Counted from the first letter of the stretch, positions 1-5,629 are shown. The stretch: DNA of 5,629 bases from an uncultured Lachnospiraceae bacterium (GCA_910585215.1 CAJUDQ010000007.1:1-5629); one strand, 5' to 3'. The notes: generated by a model from the letters alone, not told the origin. Translations and numbers: made by a program.

Positions 1-1
1 C

Positions 2-1264
2 CTTTTCAACGAATGGTATCCCAAAAGTACGAGCAAAAAGGTAAAGGAAGTCAAAAAAGCGAAAGGGCTTGCAGGCGAGCATTTGGGCGCACCACCCTAC
101 GGGTATTTGAGGAATCCAGACGATAAAACACGCTGGCTTGTGGACGAGGAAGCGGCGGCAGTTGTCCGCAGGATATTCTTACTCTGTATGCAGGGGAAAG
201 GCGTGTCAGCCATTGCCACAGCCCTCTGGGAAGATAAAGTGCTAACCCCGTCAGCCTACAAAGTGTCAAAGGGAATCGGCGTTGCAAAAAAATCGGAATA
301 TCCCTATAACTGGGAGACGTCCATGATTGCATCCATTCTGGAAAATGTGGCATATATCGGCGTGACGGAGAGCTTTAAATCCACCCGTTTAGGCTTTAAG
401 AGCAGGAAACGCATCCCCACCGCAAAGGACAGGCGGACGTATATCGAGGACGCCCATACCCCCATCATTGACAGGGATATGTGGGAAAAAGTGCAGATGA
501 TACGGGCGAACAAACGCAGACCGACCAAAAGCGGATTGACAAGTATCTTTTCGGGGCTGCTCTATTGTGCCGACTGCGGGGCGAAACTCAGCTTAGCCAC
601 AGCAAACGGATATGAGCATTTCCGCTGTTCCATGTATAAAAGGACGAGCAGGGCAAAGGAATGTACGCAGCACTATATCCGAGAGGACGCATTAAAACAG
701 TTAGTTCTGAAACAGCTTCAGCAGTTCCTGTCCTATTTACAGCAGTTTGAGCGTGTGTTTATCCGACAGCAGATTGACGCCACCCTTGCGGAACGCAGAT
801 ACGAATTGTCCGCAAAGCAGAAACAGATAGAAAAGGACGAAAAGCGGATAAAGGAGCTTGACCGCCTGTTCCGTAAAATCTATGAGGATAATGTCAACGG
901 AAAGCTGAATGACGAACGCTTTTACAAGCTGTCGGACGGATATGAAGCCGAGCAGGAACAGCTAAAGCAGGAAATCGAAACCTTGACAGCCGAGGTCAGC
1001 GAAGCCGACACGGAAGCGACCAATGTCGCCAAGCTGATAGCCGTCACCAAGAAATACACCCGCATCGACGAGCTAACGCCCGAAATTCTAAACGCTTTCG
1101 TGGATAAAATCATAGTCCATGAGCGGGAGAAGAAAGGCGGCAGAAGGACACAGGAGATAGACATTTACTATTCCTATGTCGGGATTGTAGATATTCCAAC
1201 AGACGAGGAAATGCGGGAATTGGAACAGCAATATATGCAGCGTACTACACGTCAAACCGCCTAA
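2..1264 (+). CDS. Large serine recombinase (site-specific integrase), C-terminal 420 residues; 5' end outside window
   Basis: The reading frame is open from the first bases (LFNEWYPKSTSKK...), so this is the 3' part of a longer gene; the missing N-terminal part should carry the resolvase-type catalytic serine domain. Visible parts, numbered in the 420-residue fragment: the end of the catalytic domain linker with the family signature KAKGLAGEHLGAPPYGY (about 19-35); the 'Recombinase' DNA-binding domain (about 35-170) with WLVDEEAAAVVRRIF and ENVAYIG; a zinc beta-ribbon with C189, C192 (CADCG), C209 and C221; then a charged coiled coil (about 265-340), typical of large serine integrases that control recombination direction; and a tail containing DIYYSYVGIVDIPT. 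It would insert or excise a mobile element by strand exchange at att sites. Its stop (TAA) lies close to the predicted element end. GC and codon use differ sharply from the genes to its right, and it converges on them, so it probably belongs to a separate mobile element. The family call is secure; the element type is not determined. Confidence 0.94.
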   Translation, partial: LFNEWYPKSTSKKVKEVKKAKGLAGEHLGAPPYGYLRNPDDKTRWLVDEEAAAVVRRIFLLCMQGKGVSAIATALWEDKVLTPSAYKVSKGIGVAKKSEYPYNWETSMIASILENVAYIGVTESFKSTRLGFKSRKRIPTAKDRRTYIEDAHTPIIDRDMWEKVQMIRANKRRPTKSGLTSIFSGLLYCADCGAKLSLATANGYEHFRCSMYKRTSRAKECTQHYIREDALKQLVLKQLQQFLSYLQQFERVFIRQQIDATLAERRYELSAKQKQIEKDEKRIKELDRLFRKIYEDNVNGKLNDERFYKLSDGYEAEQEQLKQEIETLTAEVSEADTEATNVAKLIAVTKKYTRIDELTPEILNAFVDKIIVHEREKKGGRRTQEIDIYYSYVGIVDIPTDEEMRELEQQYMQRTTRQTA

Positions 1265-1331
1265 ATATAGGCGTGGCAGGAGAAAATCTATGCTCTTGCC
1301 GATACATATCTATTTTTATCCTTATCGAGTA
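1265..1331. other. Composition break and likely mobile-element boundary (candidate att region)
   Basis: This 67-base gap separates the recombinase stop from the stop of the SAVED-nuclease gene on the opposite strand. GC falls abruptly across it: moderate-GC, balanced codons to the left and very AT-rich sequence to the right. Large serine recombinases of Clostridia are usually encoded at the extreme end of their element, with the attachment site a short distance beyond the stop codon. The joint is therefore the best place to look for attL or attR. No core dinucleotide or duplicated target can be identified from one end alone. The SAVED protein appears to keep its natural C-terminus, so the boundary has not visibly truncated it. 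Confidence 0.4.
1275..1300 (+). terminator. Possible weak hairpin terminator after the recombinase gene
   Basis: GGCAGGAG (1275-1282) can pair with CTCTTGCC (1293-1300), giving an 8-bp stem with one G-U wobble and a 10-base loop, beginning 11 bases after the recombinase stop. The nearest T-rich run (1311-1317) starts about 10 bases after the stem, too far for a textbook intrinsic terminator. It may end the recombinase transcript inefficiently, or it may be part of the element's terminal sequence. Confidence 0.3.
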
Positions 1332-1353
1332 TCAATCAAATTTCATTGATACT
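1328..1353. repeat. Perfect 9-bp inverted repeat spanning the stop codon of the SAVED-nuclease gene
   Basis: AGTATCAAT (1328-1336) and ATTGATACT (1345-1353) are exact reverse complements, separated by CAAATTTC. The TGA stop of the minus-strand gene (1332-1334) lies inside the left arm. In RNA from either strand this would fold into a 9-bp, AT-rich hairpin. Neither strand has a U-run directly after the stem, so it is not a canonical intrinsic terminator. It could stabilise or weakly terminate the operon transcript, or it could be a protein-binding palindrome at the element junction. Confidence 0.5.
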
Positions 1354-2726
1354 GAATAGGAACAAGACTCTTTTTGTTCAAAATCATATTCATATAAAAT
1401 ACACTTACCAAATCCCATAGAATTCCTTCCCAAGAAAAACATAAATGCATTCGGTGCAGAAGCAAAAATATGTAAGGTTGCACGTCTTTCTACCACTTTC
1501 CTTTCACTAACTTCCTTACAAATTGATTCAACTAAATCAGCAGCATGTGTTCCATCTTCTATCGAAAAATGCGTAGCTCCTTGATTTGGTATACAATTAA
1601 TAATATGTCCAATTGGCAAATTGTTTTCCTCAATATATTTTAATACATGATTATAAATAGGAGCAGTAATACTTAAAACTAATGCCGAATCATATTTCTT
1701 ATCATTATATAAGTCATGTGAAATACACAACTTAGAATATTTTCTCTTAGACATCGGTTTTATATCCCATAATTCAACTCCCCCTACTGCAGACTTTTGC
1801 ATTGGAAAAATATTAATACCAGATTTACTATTAAGTATCCTCCCCGCTGCAAAAGCGATAGATATATGAGCTTCCAAAAATAACTTGTAAGCACATTTAC
1901 TATTTATATTCTCTGCCAAGAACTTTTCCATTTTTTTATAAATATCTTTTGTCCAATCATAATCTTTTTTAATATTACGTCCTTCAAAATTTTCAAGTAA
2001 TGATAAGCAATTATAATTATCCTCAGAATTTAATATTCTTGGCTGAAATAAAAAACTCTTAATACCAATAGATTTTCTTTCAAAAGAATATCCATTAGTA
2101 ACGAAAATCTTCTTTTGCAGTTCTTCATCAAACTCACTTTTACTCATACCTTTTCCAGATGTAGCAGAAATCATTTGTTCATTGACCATTGAGGAAGCAA
2201 TAAGTCTAATTTGTTCAAATGTTACTGATTGACAATGATATGAAATGTAACGATGCAACGAATCTCTTATAATTGTTTCCAAAATATCTAGTTTAAATGG
2301 AAGAATTGAAAATGATATTATGTTATTATCTAAGAACTTTATATCTCTCTCATCTAATTCTTGCAGTAGATTTTCCACCTCATGATCTATTTCACCATTG
2401 CAATATTTTTCAATTGACTTGCAAAATTTATTAACAGCGCCCTCACATTGTCCAATTAAAAAAAGCTCATACCTTGGACTTTTATAATCCTTTATTAAAT
2501 CTTCAAGCCAAGTTTTAATATTAGATTTAGAAAAATTATTCACCGTTGATTTTACTTGTATACACTTTATAATTTTATTATTACTCTCTAAAGCAATGTC
2601 AACTTTATCATTAGTAGTTGGAAATTCTACATAAATTTTATCCCATTCACTTTCATCAGTTAATGCTTTTACCACAGAAGCAAAGCCTTGATATAAAAAA
2701 CCTCTACAGGCCTCTTTTCCTCCCAT
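1332..2726 (-). CDS. Cap4-like effector: PD-(D/E)xK nuclease domain fused to a SAVED cyclic-oligonucleotide sensor
   Basis: A 464-residue protein of two domains. The N-terminal part (about 6-150) fits the Cap4/DUF4297-type nuclease: RGFLYQG at 8-14, then a PD-(D/E)xK-like core with E34 (VEFPT), D43 (KVDIAL) and Q57-V-K59 (IQVKS). The C-terminal part (about 280-455) carries SAVED hallmarks: AHISIAFAAGRIL (286-298), PMQKS (308-312), and the closing strands LHIFASAPNAFMFFLGRN (418-435) and CILYEYD (442-448). In characterised Cap4 proteins, SAVED binds a cyclic oligonucleotide and the nuclease then cuts double-stranded DNA, killing or arresting the infected cell. The ATG start is supported by AGGAGAG six bases upstream. 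Here it is the last gene of a RAMP operon, and no CD-NTase is visible, so activation by a cyclic oligoadenylate from a type III Cas10 is inferred. Catalytic residues look intact. It is cytoplasmic, with no signal peptide or membrane segment. Domain identity is strong; the ligand is unknown. Confidence 0.9.
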   Translation of the reverse strand: MGGKEACRGFLYQGFASVVKALTDESEWDKIYVEFPTTNDKVDIALESNNKIIKCIQVKSTVNNFSKSNIKTWLEDLIKDYKSPRYELFLIGQCEGAVNKFCKSIEKYCNGEIDHEVENLLQELDERDIKFLDNNIISFSILPFKLDILETIIRDSLHRYISYHCQSVTFEQIRLIASSMVNEQMISATSGKGMSKSEFDEELQKKIFVTNGYSFERKSIGIKSFLFQPRILNSEDNYNCLSLLENFEGRNIKKDYDWTKDIYKKMEKFLAENINSKCAYKLFLEAHISIAFAAGRILNSKSGINIFPMQKSAVGGVELWDIKPMSKRKYSKLCISHDLYNDKKYDSALVLSITAPIYNHVLKYIEENNLPIGHIINCIPNQGATHFSIEDGTHAADLVESICKEVSERKVVERRATLHIFASAPNAFMFFLGRNSMGFGKCILYEYDFEQKESCSYSVSMKFD

Positions 2727-2842
2727 ATTTATCTCTCCTATTTTATTTTCATATAATATATCTATCTTTTATTTTATAATTAATATCCTATCACTTAAAT
2801 ATATTTTTTACCATAACTCTTTTTTATTAAATTAAATAATAA
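2727..2842 (-). other. AT-rich intergenic gap before the SAVED-nuclease gene
   Basis: At 116 bases this is the only sizeable gap within the minus-strand gene cluster; the other junctions are an 8-nt overlap and a gap of 38 bases. It is almost all A and T. Several TATAAA- or TATTAT-like hexamers occur (for example on the minus strand near 2750-2780), but none has a convincing -35 box at proper spacing, so no promoter is called. The gap leaves room for separate expression of the effector. It holds no ORF of note. Confidence 0.4.
2733..2739 (-). promoter_or_regulatory. Ribosome binding site of the SAVED-nuclease gene
   Basis: The minus strand reads AGGAGAG followed by six bases (ATAAAT) and then ATG. 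This fixes the start at 2726 and keeps the short leader MGGKEACRGF before the nuclease core. Confidence 0.75.
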
Positions 2843-3550
2843 TTATTGTTTCAATATTTCTTTAATTTTCTTAATTTTCATTATTTGTTTTTTCGAAACT
2901 TTATCTCCCTCCCATTTCTTTTCGGATTTCCAATACTCTTTCAATATTGTCGCAACCAAGATTCTATCCTCACCACATATTCTGCCATCTACTATTTCCT
3001 GAAAATATCTTATATCCTCTTGTTTTTCAATAATCTCATATTTCCACTTCTGTTCTTTTCCCATTTTTCCTAACTTTTCTTTTTCTGCTTCCTGCTCCTC
3101 CTTCTTTTTTCTTTGCTCTTCAAAGTGCCTCTGCTCATTCGCTTTTTTATTTTTCTCTTGATAACTCTCCAATAATAATTTTGAAAAAGACTTATCAATT
3201 TTTACCAAACGTTCTATATAACAATAATATAAATACAATTCTTTAAAAGTAAACAATACAATTTGATTATCCATGTGACATTTTTCTTTTCCATTTATCC
3301 CAAAAACTAATCTGGTTATTTTCTGAACATATTCTCGTTTACTCCCCGCAATCTTTGGACTGTTTCCACGCCAAAAACTTTGCAAATTAGTTATCAACTT
3401 TTCTTTCTTTTCTTTTTCTGTTAAGTTTGTACTATCAATCGAACTGATACACTGATGTACCACAGCAAATGCAGATGAAGAATTATTTCCTATATCTTCC
3501 ATTCGCACATTCTTTTTAATTGCTAATTGTAATATTTGTTCTTTTTGCAT
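2843..3550 (-). CDS. Uncharacterised helical, Lys/Glu-rich protein of the RAMP operon (possible Cas11-like small subunit)
   Basis: A 235-residue protein that I do not recognise by family. The ATG at 3550 is preferred over an in-frame TTG seven codons upstream (3571), because GGAAAGGA lies 11 bases before the ATG. Residues 1-125 look mostly alpha-helical, with a conserved-looking core SFWRGNSPKIAGSKREYVQK (59-78) and an aromatic helix FTFKELYLYYCYIERL (100-115). Residues about 130-170 are a highly charged stretch (EEQRKKKEEQEAEKEK) likely to form a coiled coil or single helix. The C-terminus (about 175-235) is again helical and basic. There is no signal peptide, membrane segment or catalytic motif. 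It follows the second RAMP gene by 38 bases and precedes the SAVED nuclease. In type III loci the helical partner of Cas7-type proteins is the small subunit Cas11 (Csm2/Cmr5), usually about 110-170 residues; this protein is longer, so that role is a guess from position and helicity only. An accessory or regulatory partner of the nuclease is an equal alternative. Confidence 0.75.
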   Translation of the reverse strand: MQKEQILQLAIKKNVRMEDIGNNSSSAFAVVHQCISSIDSTNLTEKEKKEKLITNLQSFWRGNSPKIAGSKREYVQKITRLVFGINGKEKCHMDNQIVLFTFKELYLYYCYIERLVKIDKSFSKLLLESYQEKNKKANEQRHFEEQRKKKEEQEAEKEKLGKMGKEQKWKYEIIEKQEDIRYFQEIVDGRICGEDRILVATILKEYWKSEKKWEGDKVSKKQIMKIKKIKEILKQ

Positions 3551-3561
3551 AGTTTTTCTAT

Positions 3562-3568
3562 TCCTTTC
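3562..3568 (-). promoter_or_regulatory. Ribosome binding site deciding the start of the 235-residue gene
   Basis: The minus strand reads GGAAAGGA, 11 bases before the ATG at 3550. It lies inside the coding sequence implied by the alternative TTG start at 3571, which favours the ATG. The spacing is slightly long. Confidence 0.5.
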
Positions 3569-3588
3569 CAATGCAAAACATTTATTCC

Positions 3589-4743
3589 TTAACTCATAAT
3601 CCTTTCAAATTCATAAATTACCTTCTGAATATCATTCGGACTGCTTGTCCTATACTCTTGTATCCAATCTTTGATTATACTCTCATTTAACTCTTTTTTT
3701 ATACCATATCTCTCATTTATATTTTCAACGCTCTCCAGTTCAACTTTTATCTTTCCATATCCTAATGGCTTTCCATAACCCAGTCTCATCGTAAAAGTAT
3801 CCCCAATACCTAAAGCATAAGCTAAAAGTTTAACCTCTTCTTTCCTTAAATTTTGAAATATAATTTCTCCTCTTAACACACTTCCATGTTCTATCATTTC
3901 ATAACAAGTTCGTTCTTCATTGACATTCTCTTTTCTATGATTAACTTCTTGACTACTATTAATTTCTTTTTTATTTTCAAGTTTTTTATTACTATCAATT
4001 CTGTCAGAATTATAAAATTTTCTTCCTCTAAATCTCATTTCCCGATTAGTTCCAGCCTCTTCAATACATTGAAAAAACTCTTCTTTATTACAATTCTGGC
4101 AATTTCCAGTATTACATGCTTTACAATAATATAATCGTTCATTTCCATAAATATGTTTCTTTCTGTCTTTGCTGAATACATCATGAGAATCAGGATAGTT
4201 TTTAAATGGACTTTCTAACTTTGGAAGCATTTCTTGTATTAATGTTCCTGTTTCTAAAACAAATTCCCCAAAAATAACTTTTCCTCTATAATGATTTGAT
4301 TTATTTTTTTGATTATTTGTTGATTCATTTGCCATTCCAAACGTGGAGCATGTTATGCAAAGTCTATCTTCTATACTTGAACAAGAATAATTATTCGTTA
4401 GAGGTAATGCTCTCTTTAATATCTGATCTGGCAATTTTACAGCACAGCTATATGAAACAGCTTCCGCAACTGCTCGAACTGCTCCTTTAAAGCTGCTGCC
4501 CGGAATAATCACTGTTCCATTTCTACACATCTGCTTTTTTATTATATTACCATTTTTATCATAATCATGTTGTTTTCCACCAACATGAAGAGGTGATTCC
4601 ACAATAATTTTTAATTTTAACTTTCCATTATATGTATCTTTTTCCAGCACATTATGTCTACTATATTTTATTCTTTCACATTTTTCCAGAAGAGGGACAA
4701 ATTCATATGGCTTATCCTTTAAAAAGGTCTGAAATTCAGACAT
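3589..4743 (-). CDS. RAMP-superfamily CRISPR-associated protein, TIGR03986-like (Cas7-type fold)
   Basis: A 384-residue RAMP protein. The N-terminus KDKPYEFVPL (9-18) followed by NGKLKLKIIVESPLHVGG (39-56) matches what I recall of the TIGR03986 family of type III RAMP proteins. Then come TVIIPGSSFKGAVRAVAEAV (77-96), the RAMP glycine-rich/K-R motif that packs RNA against the RRM-like fold; CITCSTFGMA (129-138), corresponding to the C-x-x-C...FG element of Cas7-type proteins; a CKACNTGNCQNC knuckle (C207, C210, C215, C218) likely to bind zinc; a low-complexity Asn/Lys/Glu linker (about 246-280); and a C-terminal glycine-rich loop RLGYGKPLGYGKIKV (320-334). Family members I know of are longer, so this is a compact version. 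The ATG start has AGGAGG seven bases upstream, and it overlaps the preceding RAMP gene by 8 nt (ATGTCTGA), so the two are probably translated together. Role inferred: RNA-binding subunit of a type III-like effector complex. D60 or D62 (QHDYD) sits where some Cas7 proteins carry a target-RNA-cleaving Asp; catalysis is unproven. Confidence 0.86.
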   Translation of the reverse strand: MSEFQTFLKDKPYEFVPLLEKCERIKYSRHNVLEKDTYNGKLKLKIIVESPLHVGGKQHDYDKNGNIIKKQMCRNGTVIIPGSSFKGAVRAVAEAVSYSCAVKLPDQILKRALPLTNNYSCSSIEDRLCITCSTFGMANESTNNQKNKSNHYRGKVIFGEFVLETGTLIQEMLPKLESPFKNYPDSHDVFSKDRKKHIYGNERLYYCKACNTGNCQNCNKEEFFQCIEEAGTNREMRFRGRKFYNSDRIDSNKKLENKKEINSSQEVNHRKENVNEERTCYEMIEHGSVLRGEIIFQNLRKEEVKLLAYALGIGDTFTMRLGYGKPLGYGKIKVELESVENINERYGIKKELNESIIKDWIQEYRTSSPNDIQKVIYEFERIMS

Positions 4744-5602
4744 CTACATTCCTCCTCACTTTATCTTGAATATTGATAGATTTACAATTTTCTATCATTT
4801 CATCCAACTTTATATCTTGTAATTTTATTTCCCCATAAAATGGAAGCTTCCATTCATAATCCATCCCATACTTTTCATTAAGTAAAATTTCCTGTTTATC
4901 AATGGCCCCTCTCCAACTTTTTACATTTTTTCTGTATTCACGCAGATATATATCTAACTTCTGTATTTCCATACGCCCATTTCCTCTAGTTGAGGCAGCC
5001 CCAAGGGAAATATATCCCTTATCTAAATCCTCTAAAACAAACATAAGCAAAGCCATTTGATAAAGTTCATAATTTTTTAATGTCATTTCTACCAGAAAAC
5101 TGCCATCTTCTACTACTTCAAAATCATACAAAGCGCCATTTTGAGCAGCTCCAGTAATCCGATTAATTCCTACACCTGCACGTTCTCCCATAATACATTC
5201 TGAAATTGGATATGCATCCGTAATATTTATTCTGGAAGCAATACTCAAAGAACCAAATAACTGGCAAGCAGGACACATATTTTGATATACAAATTCTCCC
5301 TGTTCCTCATAGGGCTTTTTCTCCCAGTCCTTTGGTCTATGGCAACATTGTCTACTATCAAAAATATCACAACATTCCCCTCCAAATAAATTCACGATTT
5401 TTTCGTATCTGCTTCGAATCACTCCTTTCAAGCTGCTTCCTGGTATAATAACGGTGTCCTTGCCTTTATAGCGGCTTTTTATACACTGCATATCAAGTAA
5501 AGTAGGGTCCATTACTTTTGTTTGAGCACTCCGAATCGTTAATGAACTCTTTGTATGTAATATTACTGATATTTTAGCTTCATTTTTTAATTCCCGCAGC
5601 AC
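4736..5602 (-). CDS. csx7: Csx7/Csm3-like type III RAMP protein (Cas7 family)
   Basis: A 288-residue Cas7-type protein, close to the usual Csx7/Csm3 length. Motifs in order: SSLTIRSAQTKVMDPTLLD (19-37), with D32 where Csm3/Cas7 carries the Asp that cuts target RNA; TVIIPGSSLKGVIRSRYEK (50-68), the RAMP G-rich RNA-contact motif; a cysteine cluster C77, C78, C86, C87, H88 then CPACQLFGS (110-118), a likely zinc site; GERAGVGINRITGAAQNGAL (139-158), the thumb-like loop seen in Csx7/Csm3; LEDLDKGYISLGAASTRGNG (190-209), the closing G-rich segment. Expected role: backbone subunit that binds guide RNA and may cleave matching target RNA at regular spacing. The start is GTG at 5602, with AAGGAGG eight bases upstream; no in-frame ATG lies near. 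It overlaps the next gene by 8 nt. Stops just upstream on the minus strand (TAA at 5608-5606 and 5618-5616) allow a closely packed preceding gene beyond the window. The Cas7/RAMP call is strong; Csx7 rather than Csm3/Cmr4 is from remembered motif resemblance. Confidence 0.86.
   Translation of the reverse strand: MLRELKNEAKISVILHTKSSLTIRSAQTKVMDPTLLDMQCIKSRYKGKDTVIIPGSSLKGVIRSRYEKIVNLFGGECCDIFDSRQCCHRPKDWEKKPYEEQGEFVYQNMCPACQLFGSLSIASRINITDAYPISECIMGERAGVGINRITGAAQNGALYDFEVVEDGSFLVEMTLKNYELYQMALLMFVLEDLDKGYISLGAASTRGNGRMEIQKLDIYLREYRKNVKSWRGAIDKQEILLNEKYGMDYEWKLPFYGEIKLQDIKLDEMIENCKSINIQDKVRRNVDV
4751..4756 (-). promoter_or_regulatory. Ribosome binding site of the TIGR03986-like RAMP gene, inside the Csx7-like gene
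   Basis: The minus strand reads AGGAGG followed by seven bases and then ATG at 4743. The site lies within the last codons of the upstream RAMP gene, giving overlapping, probably coupled translation and roughly matched dosage of the two subunits. Confidence 0.8.
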
Positions 5603-5610
5603 TTTTTATT

Positions 5611-5617
5611 CCTCCTT
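5611..5617 (-). promoter_or_regulatory. Ribosome binding site that sets the GTG start of the Csx7-like gene
   Basis: The minus strand reads AAGGAGG, then eight bases (AATAAAAA), then GTG at 5602. This near-perfect site supports the non-ATG start. Confidence 0.8.
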
Positions 5618-5629
5618 ATGTTCTTTTGT

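Noticed and set aside
83..85. TTG as a true start of the recombinase gene
   Set aside because: The frame stays open to the left edge and encodes the conserved family sequence before this codon, so the gene starts upstream of the window.
304..528. Minus-strand frame within the recombinase gene
   Set aside because: It lies wholly inside a well-supported recombinase coding region and has no recognisable product.
2824..2842. TTATTA...TAATAA inverted repeat after the 235-residue gene
   Set aside because: It is built only of A and T and is followed by an A-run, not a T-run, on the coding strand; not a credible terminator.
2846..3073. Plus-strand frame coding for a Phe/Leu-rich, membrane-like peptide
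   Set aside because: It is the antisense of the Lys/Glu-rich gene: AAA/GAA codons read as TTT/TTC on the other strand. It has no ribosome binding site.
3561..3584. Seven-codon mini-ORF (MFCIGKE) before the 235-residue gene
   Set aside because: It has an AAGGAA upstream and ends just before the real ATG, but so short a frame is expected by chance in AT-rich DNA.
3886..4134. Plus-strand Phe/Ile-rich frame
   Set aside because: Antisense shadow of the low-complexity Asn/Lys/Glu linker of the second RAMP gene.
1..5629. CRISPR array
   Set aside because: No regularly spaced direct repeats of 25-40 bases were seen on reading the window; recurring short strings are AT-rich low complexity.
1..5629. 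tRNA, rRNA or riboswitch
   Set aside because: No cloverleaf, rRNA-like or riboswitch-like segment was recognised, and nearly all the sequence is accounted for by coding regions.

Overview
The window looks like a low-GC Firmicute, most likely a gut-type Clostridia/Lachnospiraceae genome. The reasons are the recombinase family at the left edge, strong AGGAGG-type ribosome binding sites, and very AT-rich codon use in the rest of the window. It holds two blocks of clearly different origin that converge on each other at about position 1265-1331.

Left block (2-1264, plus strand): the C-terminal 420 residues of a large serine recombinase, the integrase type that moves conjugative and mobilisable elements in Clostridia. 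Its catalytic N-terminal domain lies upstream of the window. It has intermediate GC (34 G/C in 60 bases at 421-480, counted by hand). Such recombinase genes usually sit at one end of their element, so the element boundary probably falls just after its stop codon.

Right block (5602 down to 1332, minus strand): four genes in one direction, extremely AT-rich (9 G/C in 60 bases at 3961-4020). In order of transcription they are: a Csx7/Csm3-like RAMP (Cas7-type) protein; a second RAMP protein resembling the TIGR03986 family, overlapping the first by 8 nt; a lysine/glutamate-rich helical protein of unknown function; and a Cap4-like effector with an N-terminal PD-(D/E)xK-type nuclease domain and a C-terminal SAVED cyclic-nucleotide sensor domain. 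The operon runs in from beyond the right edge.

Working model (inference): this is the distal half of a type III CRISPR-Cas or CRISPR-derived RAMP defence island. The RAMP proteins form a backbone that binds guide and target RNA. A nucleotide cyclase, expected to be a Cas10 encoded beyond 5629, makes a cyclic oligonucleotide, and the SAVED-nuclease responds by degrading DNA. The usual CARF effectors (Csm6, Csx1, Can1/Card1) are absent from the window, and a CBASS-style effector occupies their place. No CRISPR array, Cas10, Cas1/Cas2, Cas6 or CD-NTase is visible here, so the activating enzyme and the guide source remain unknown.
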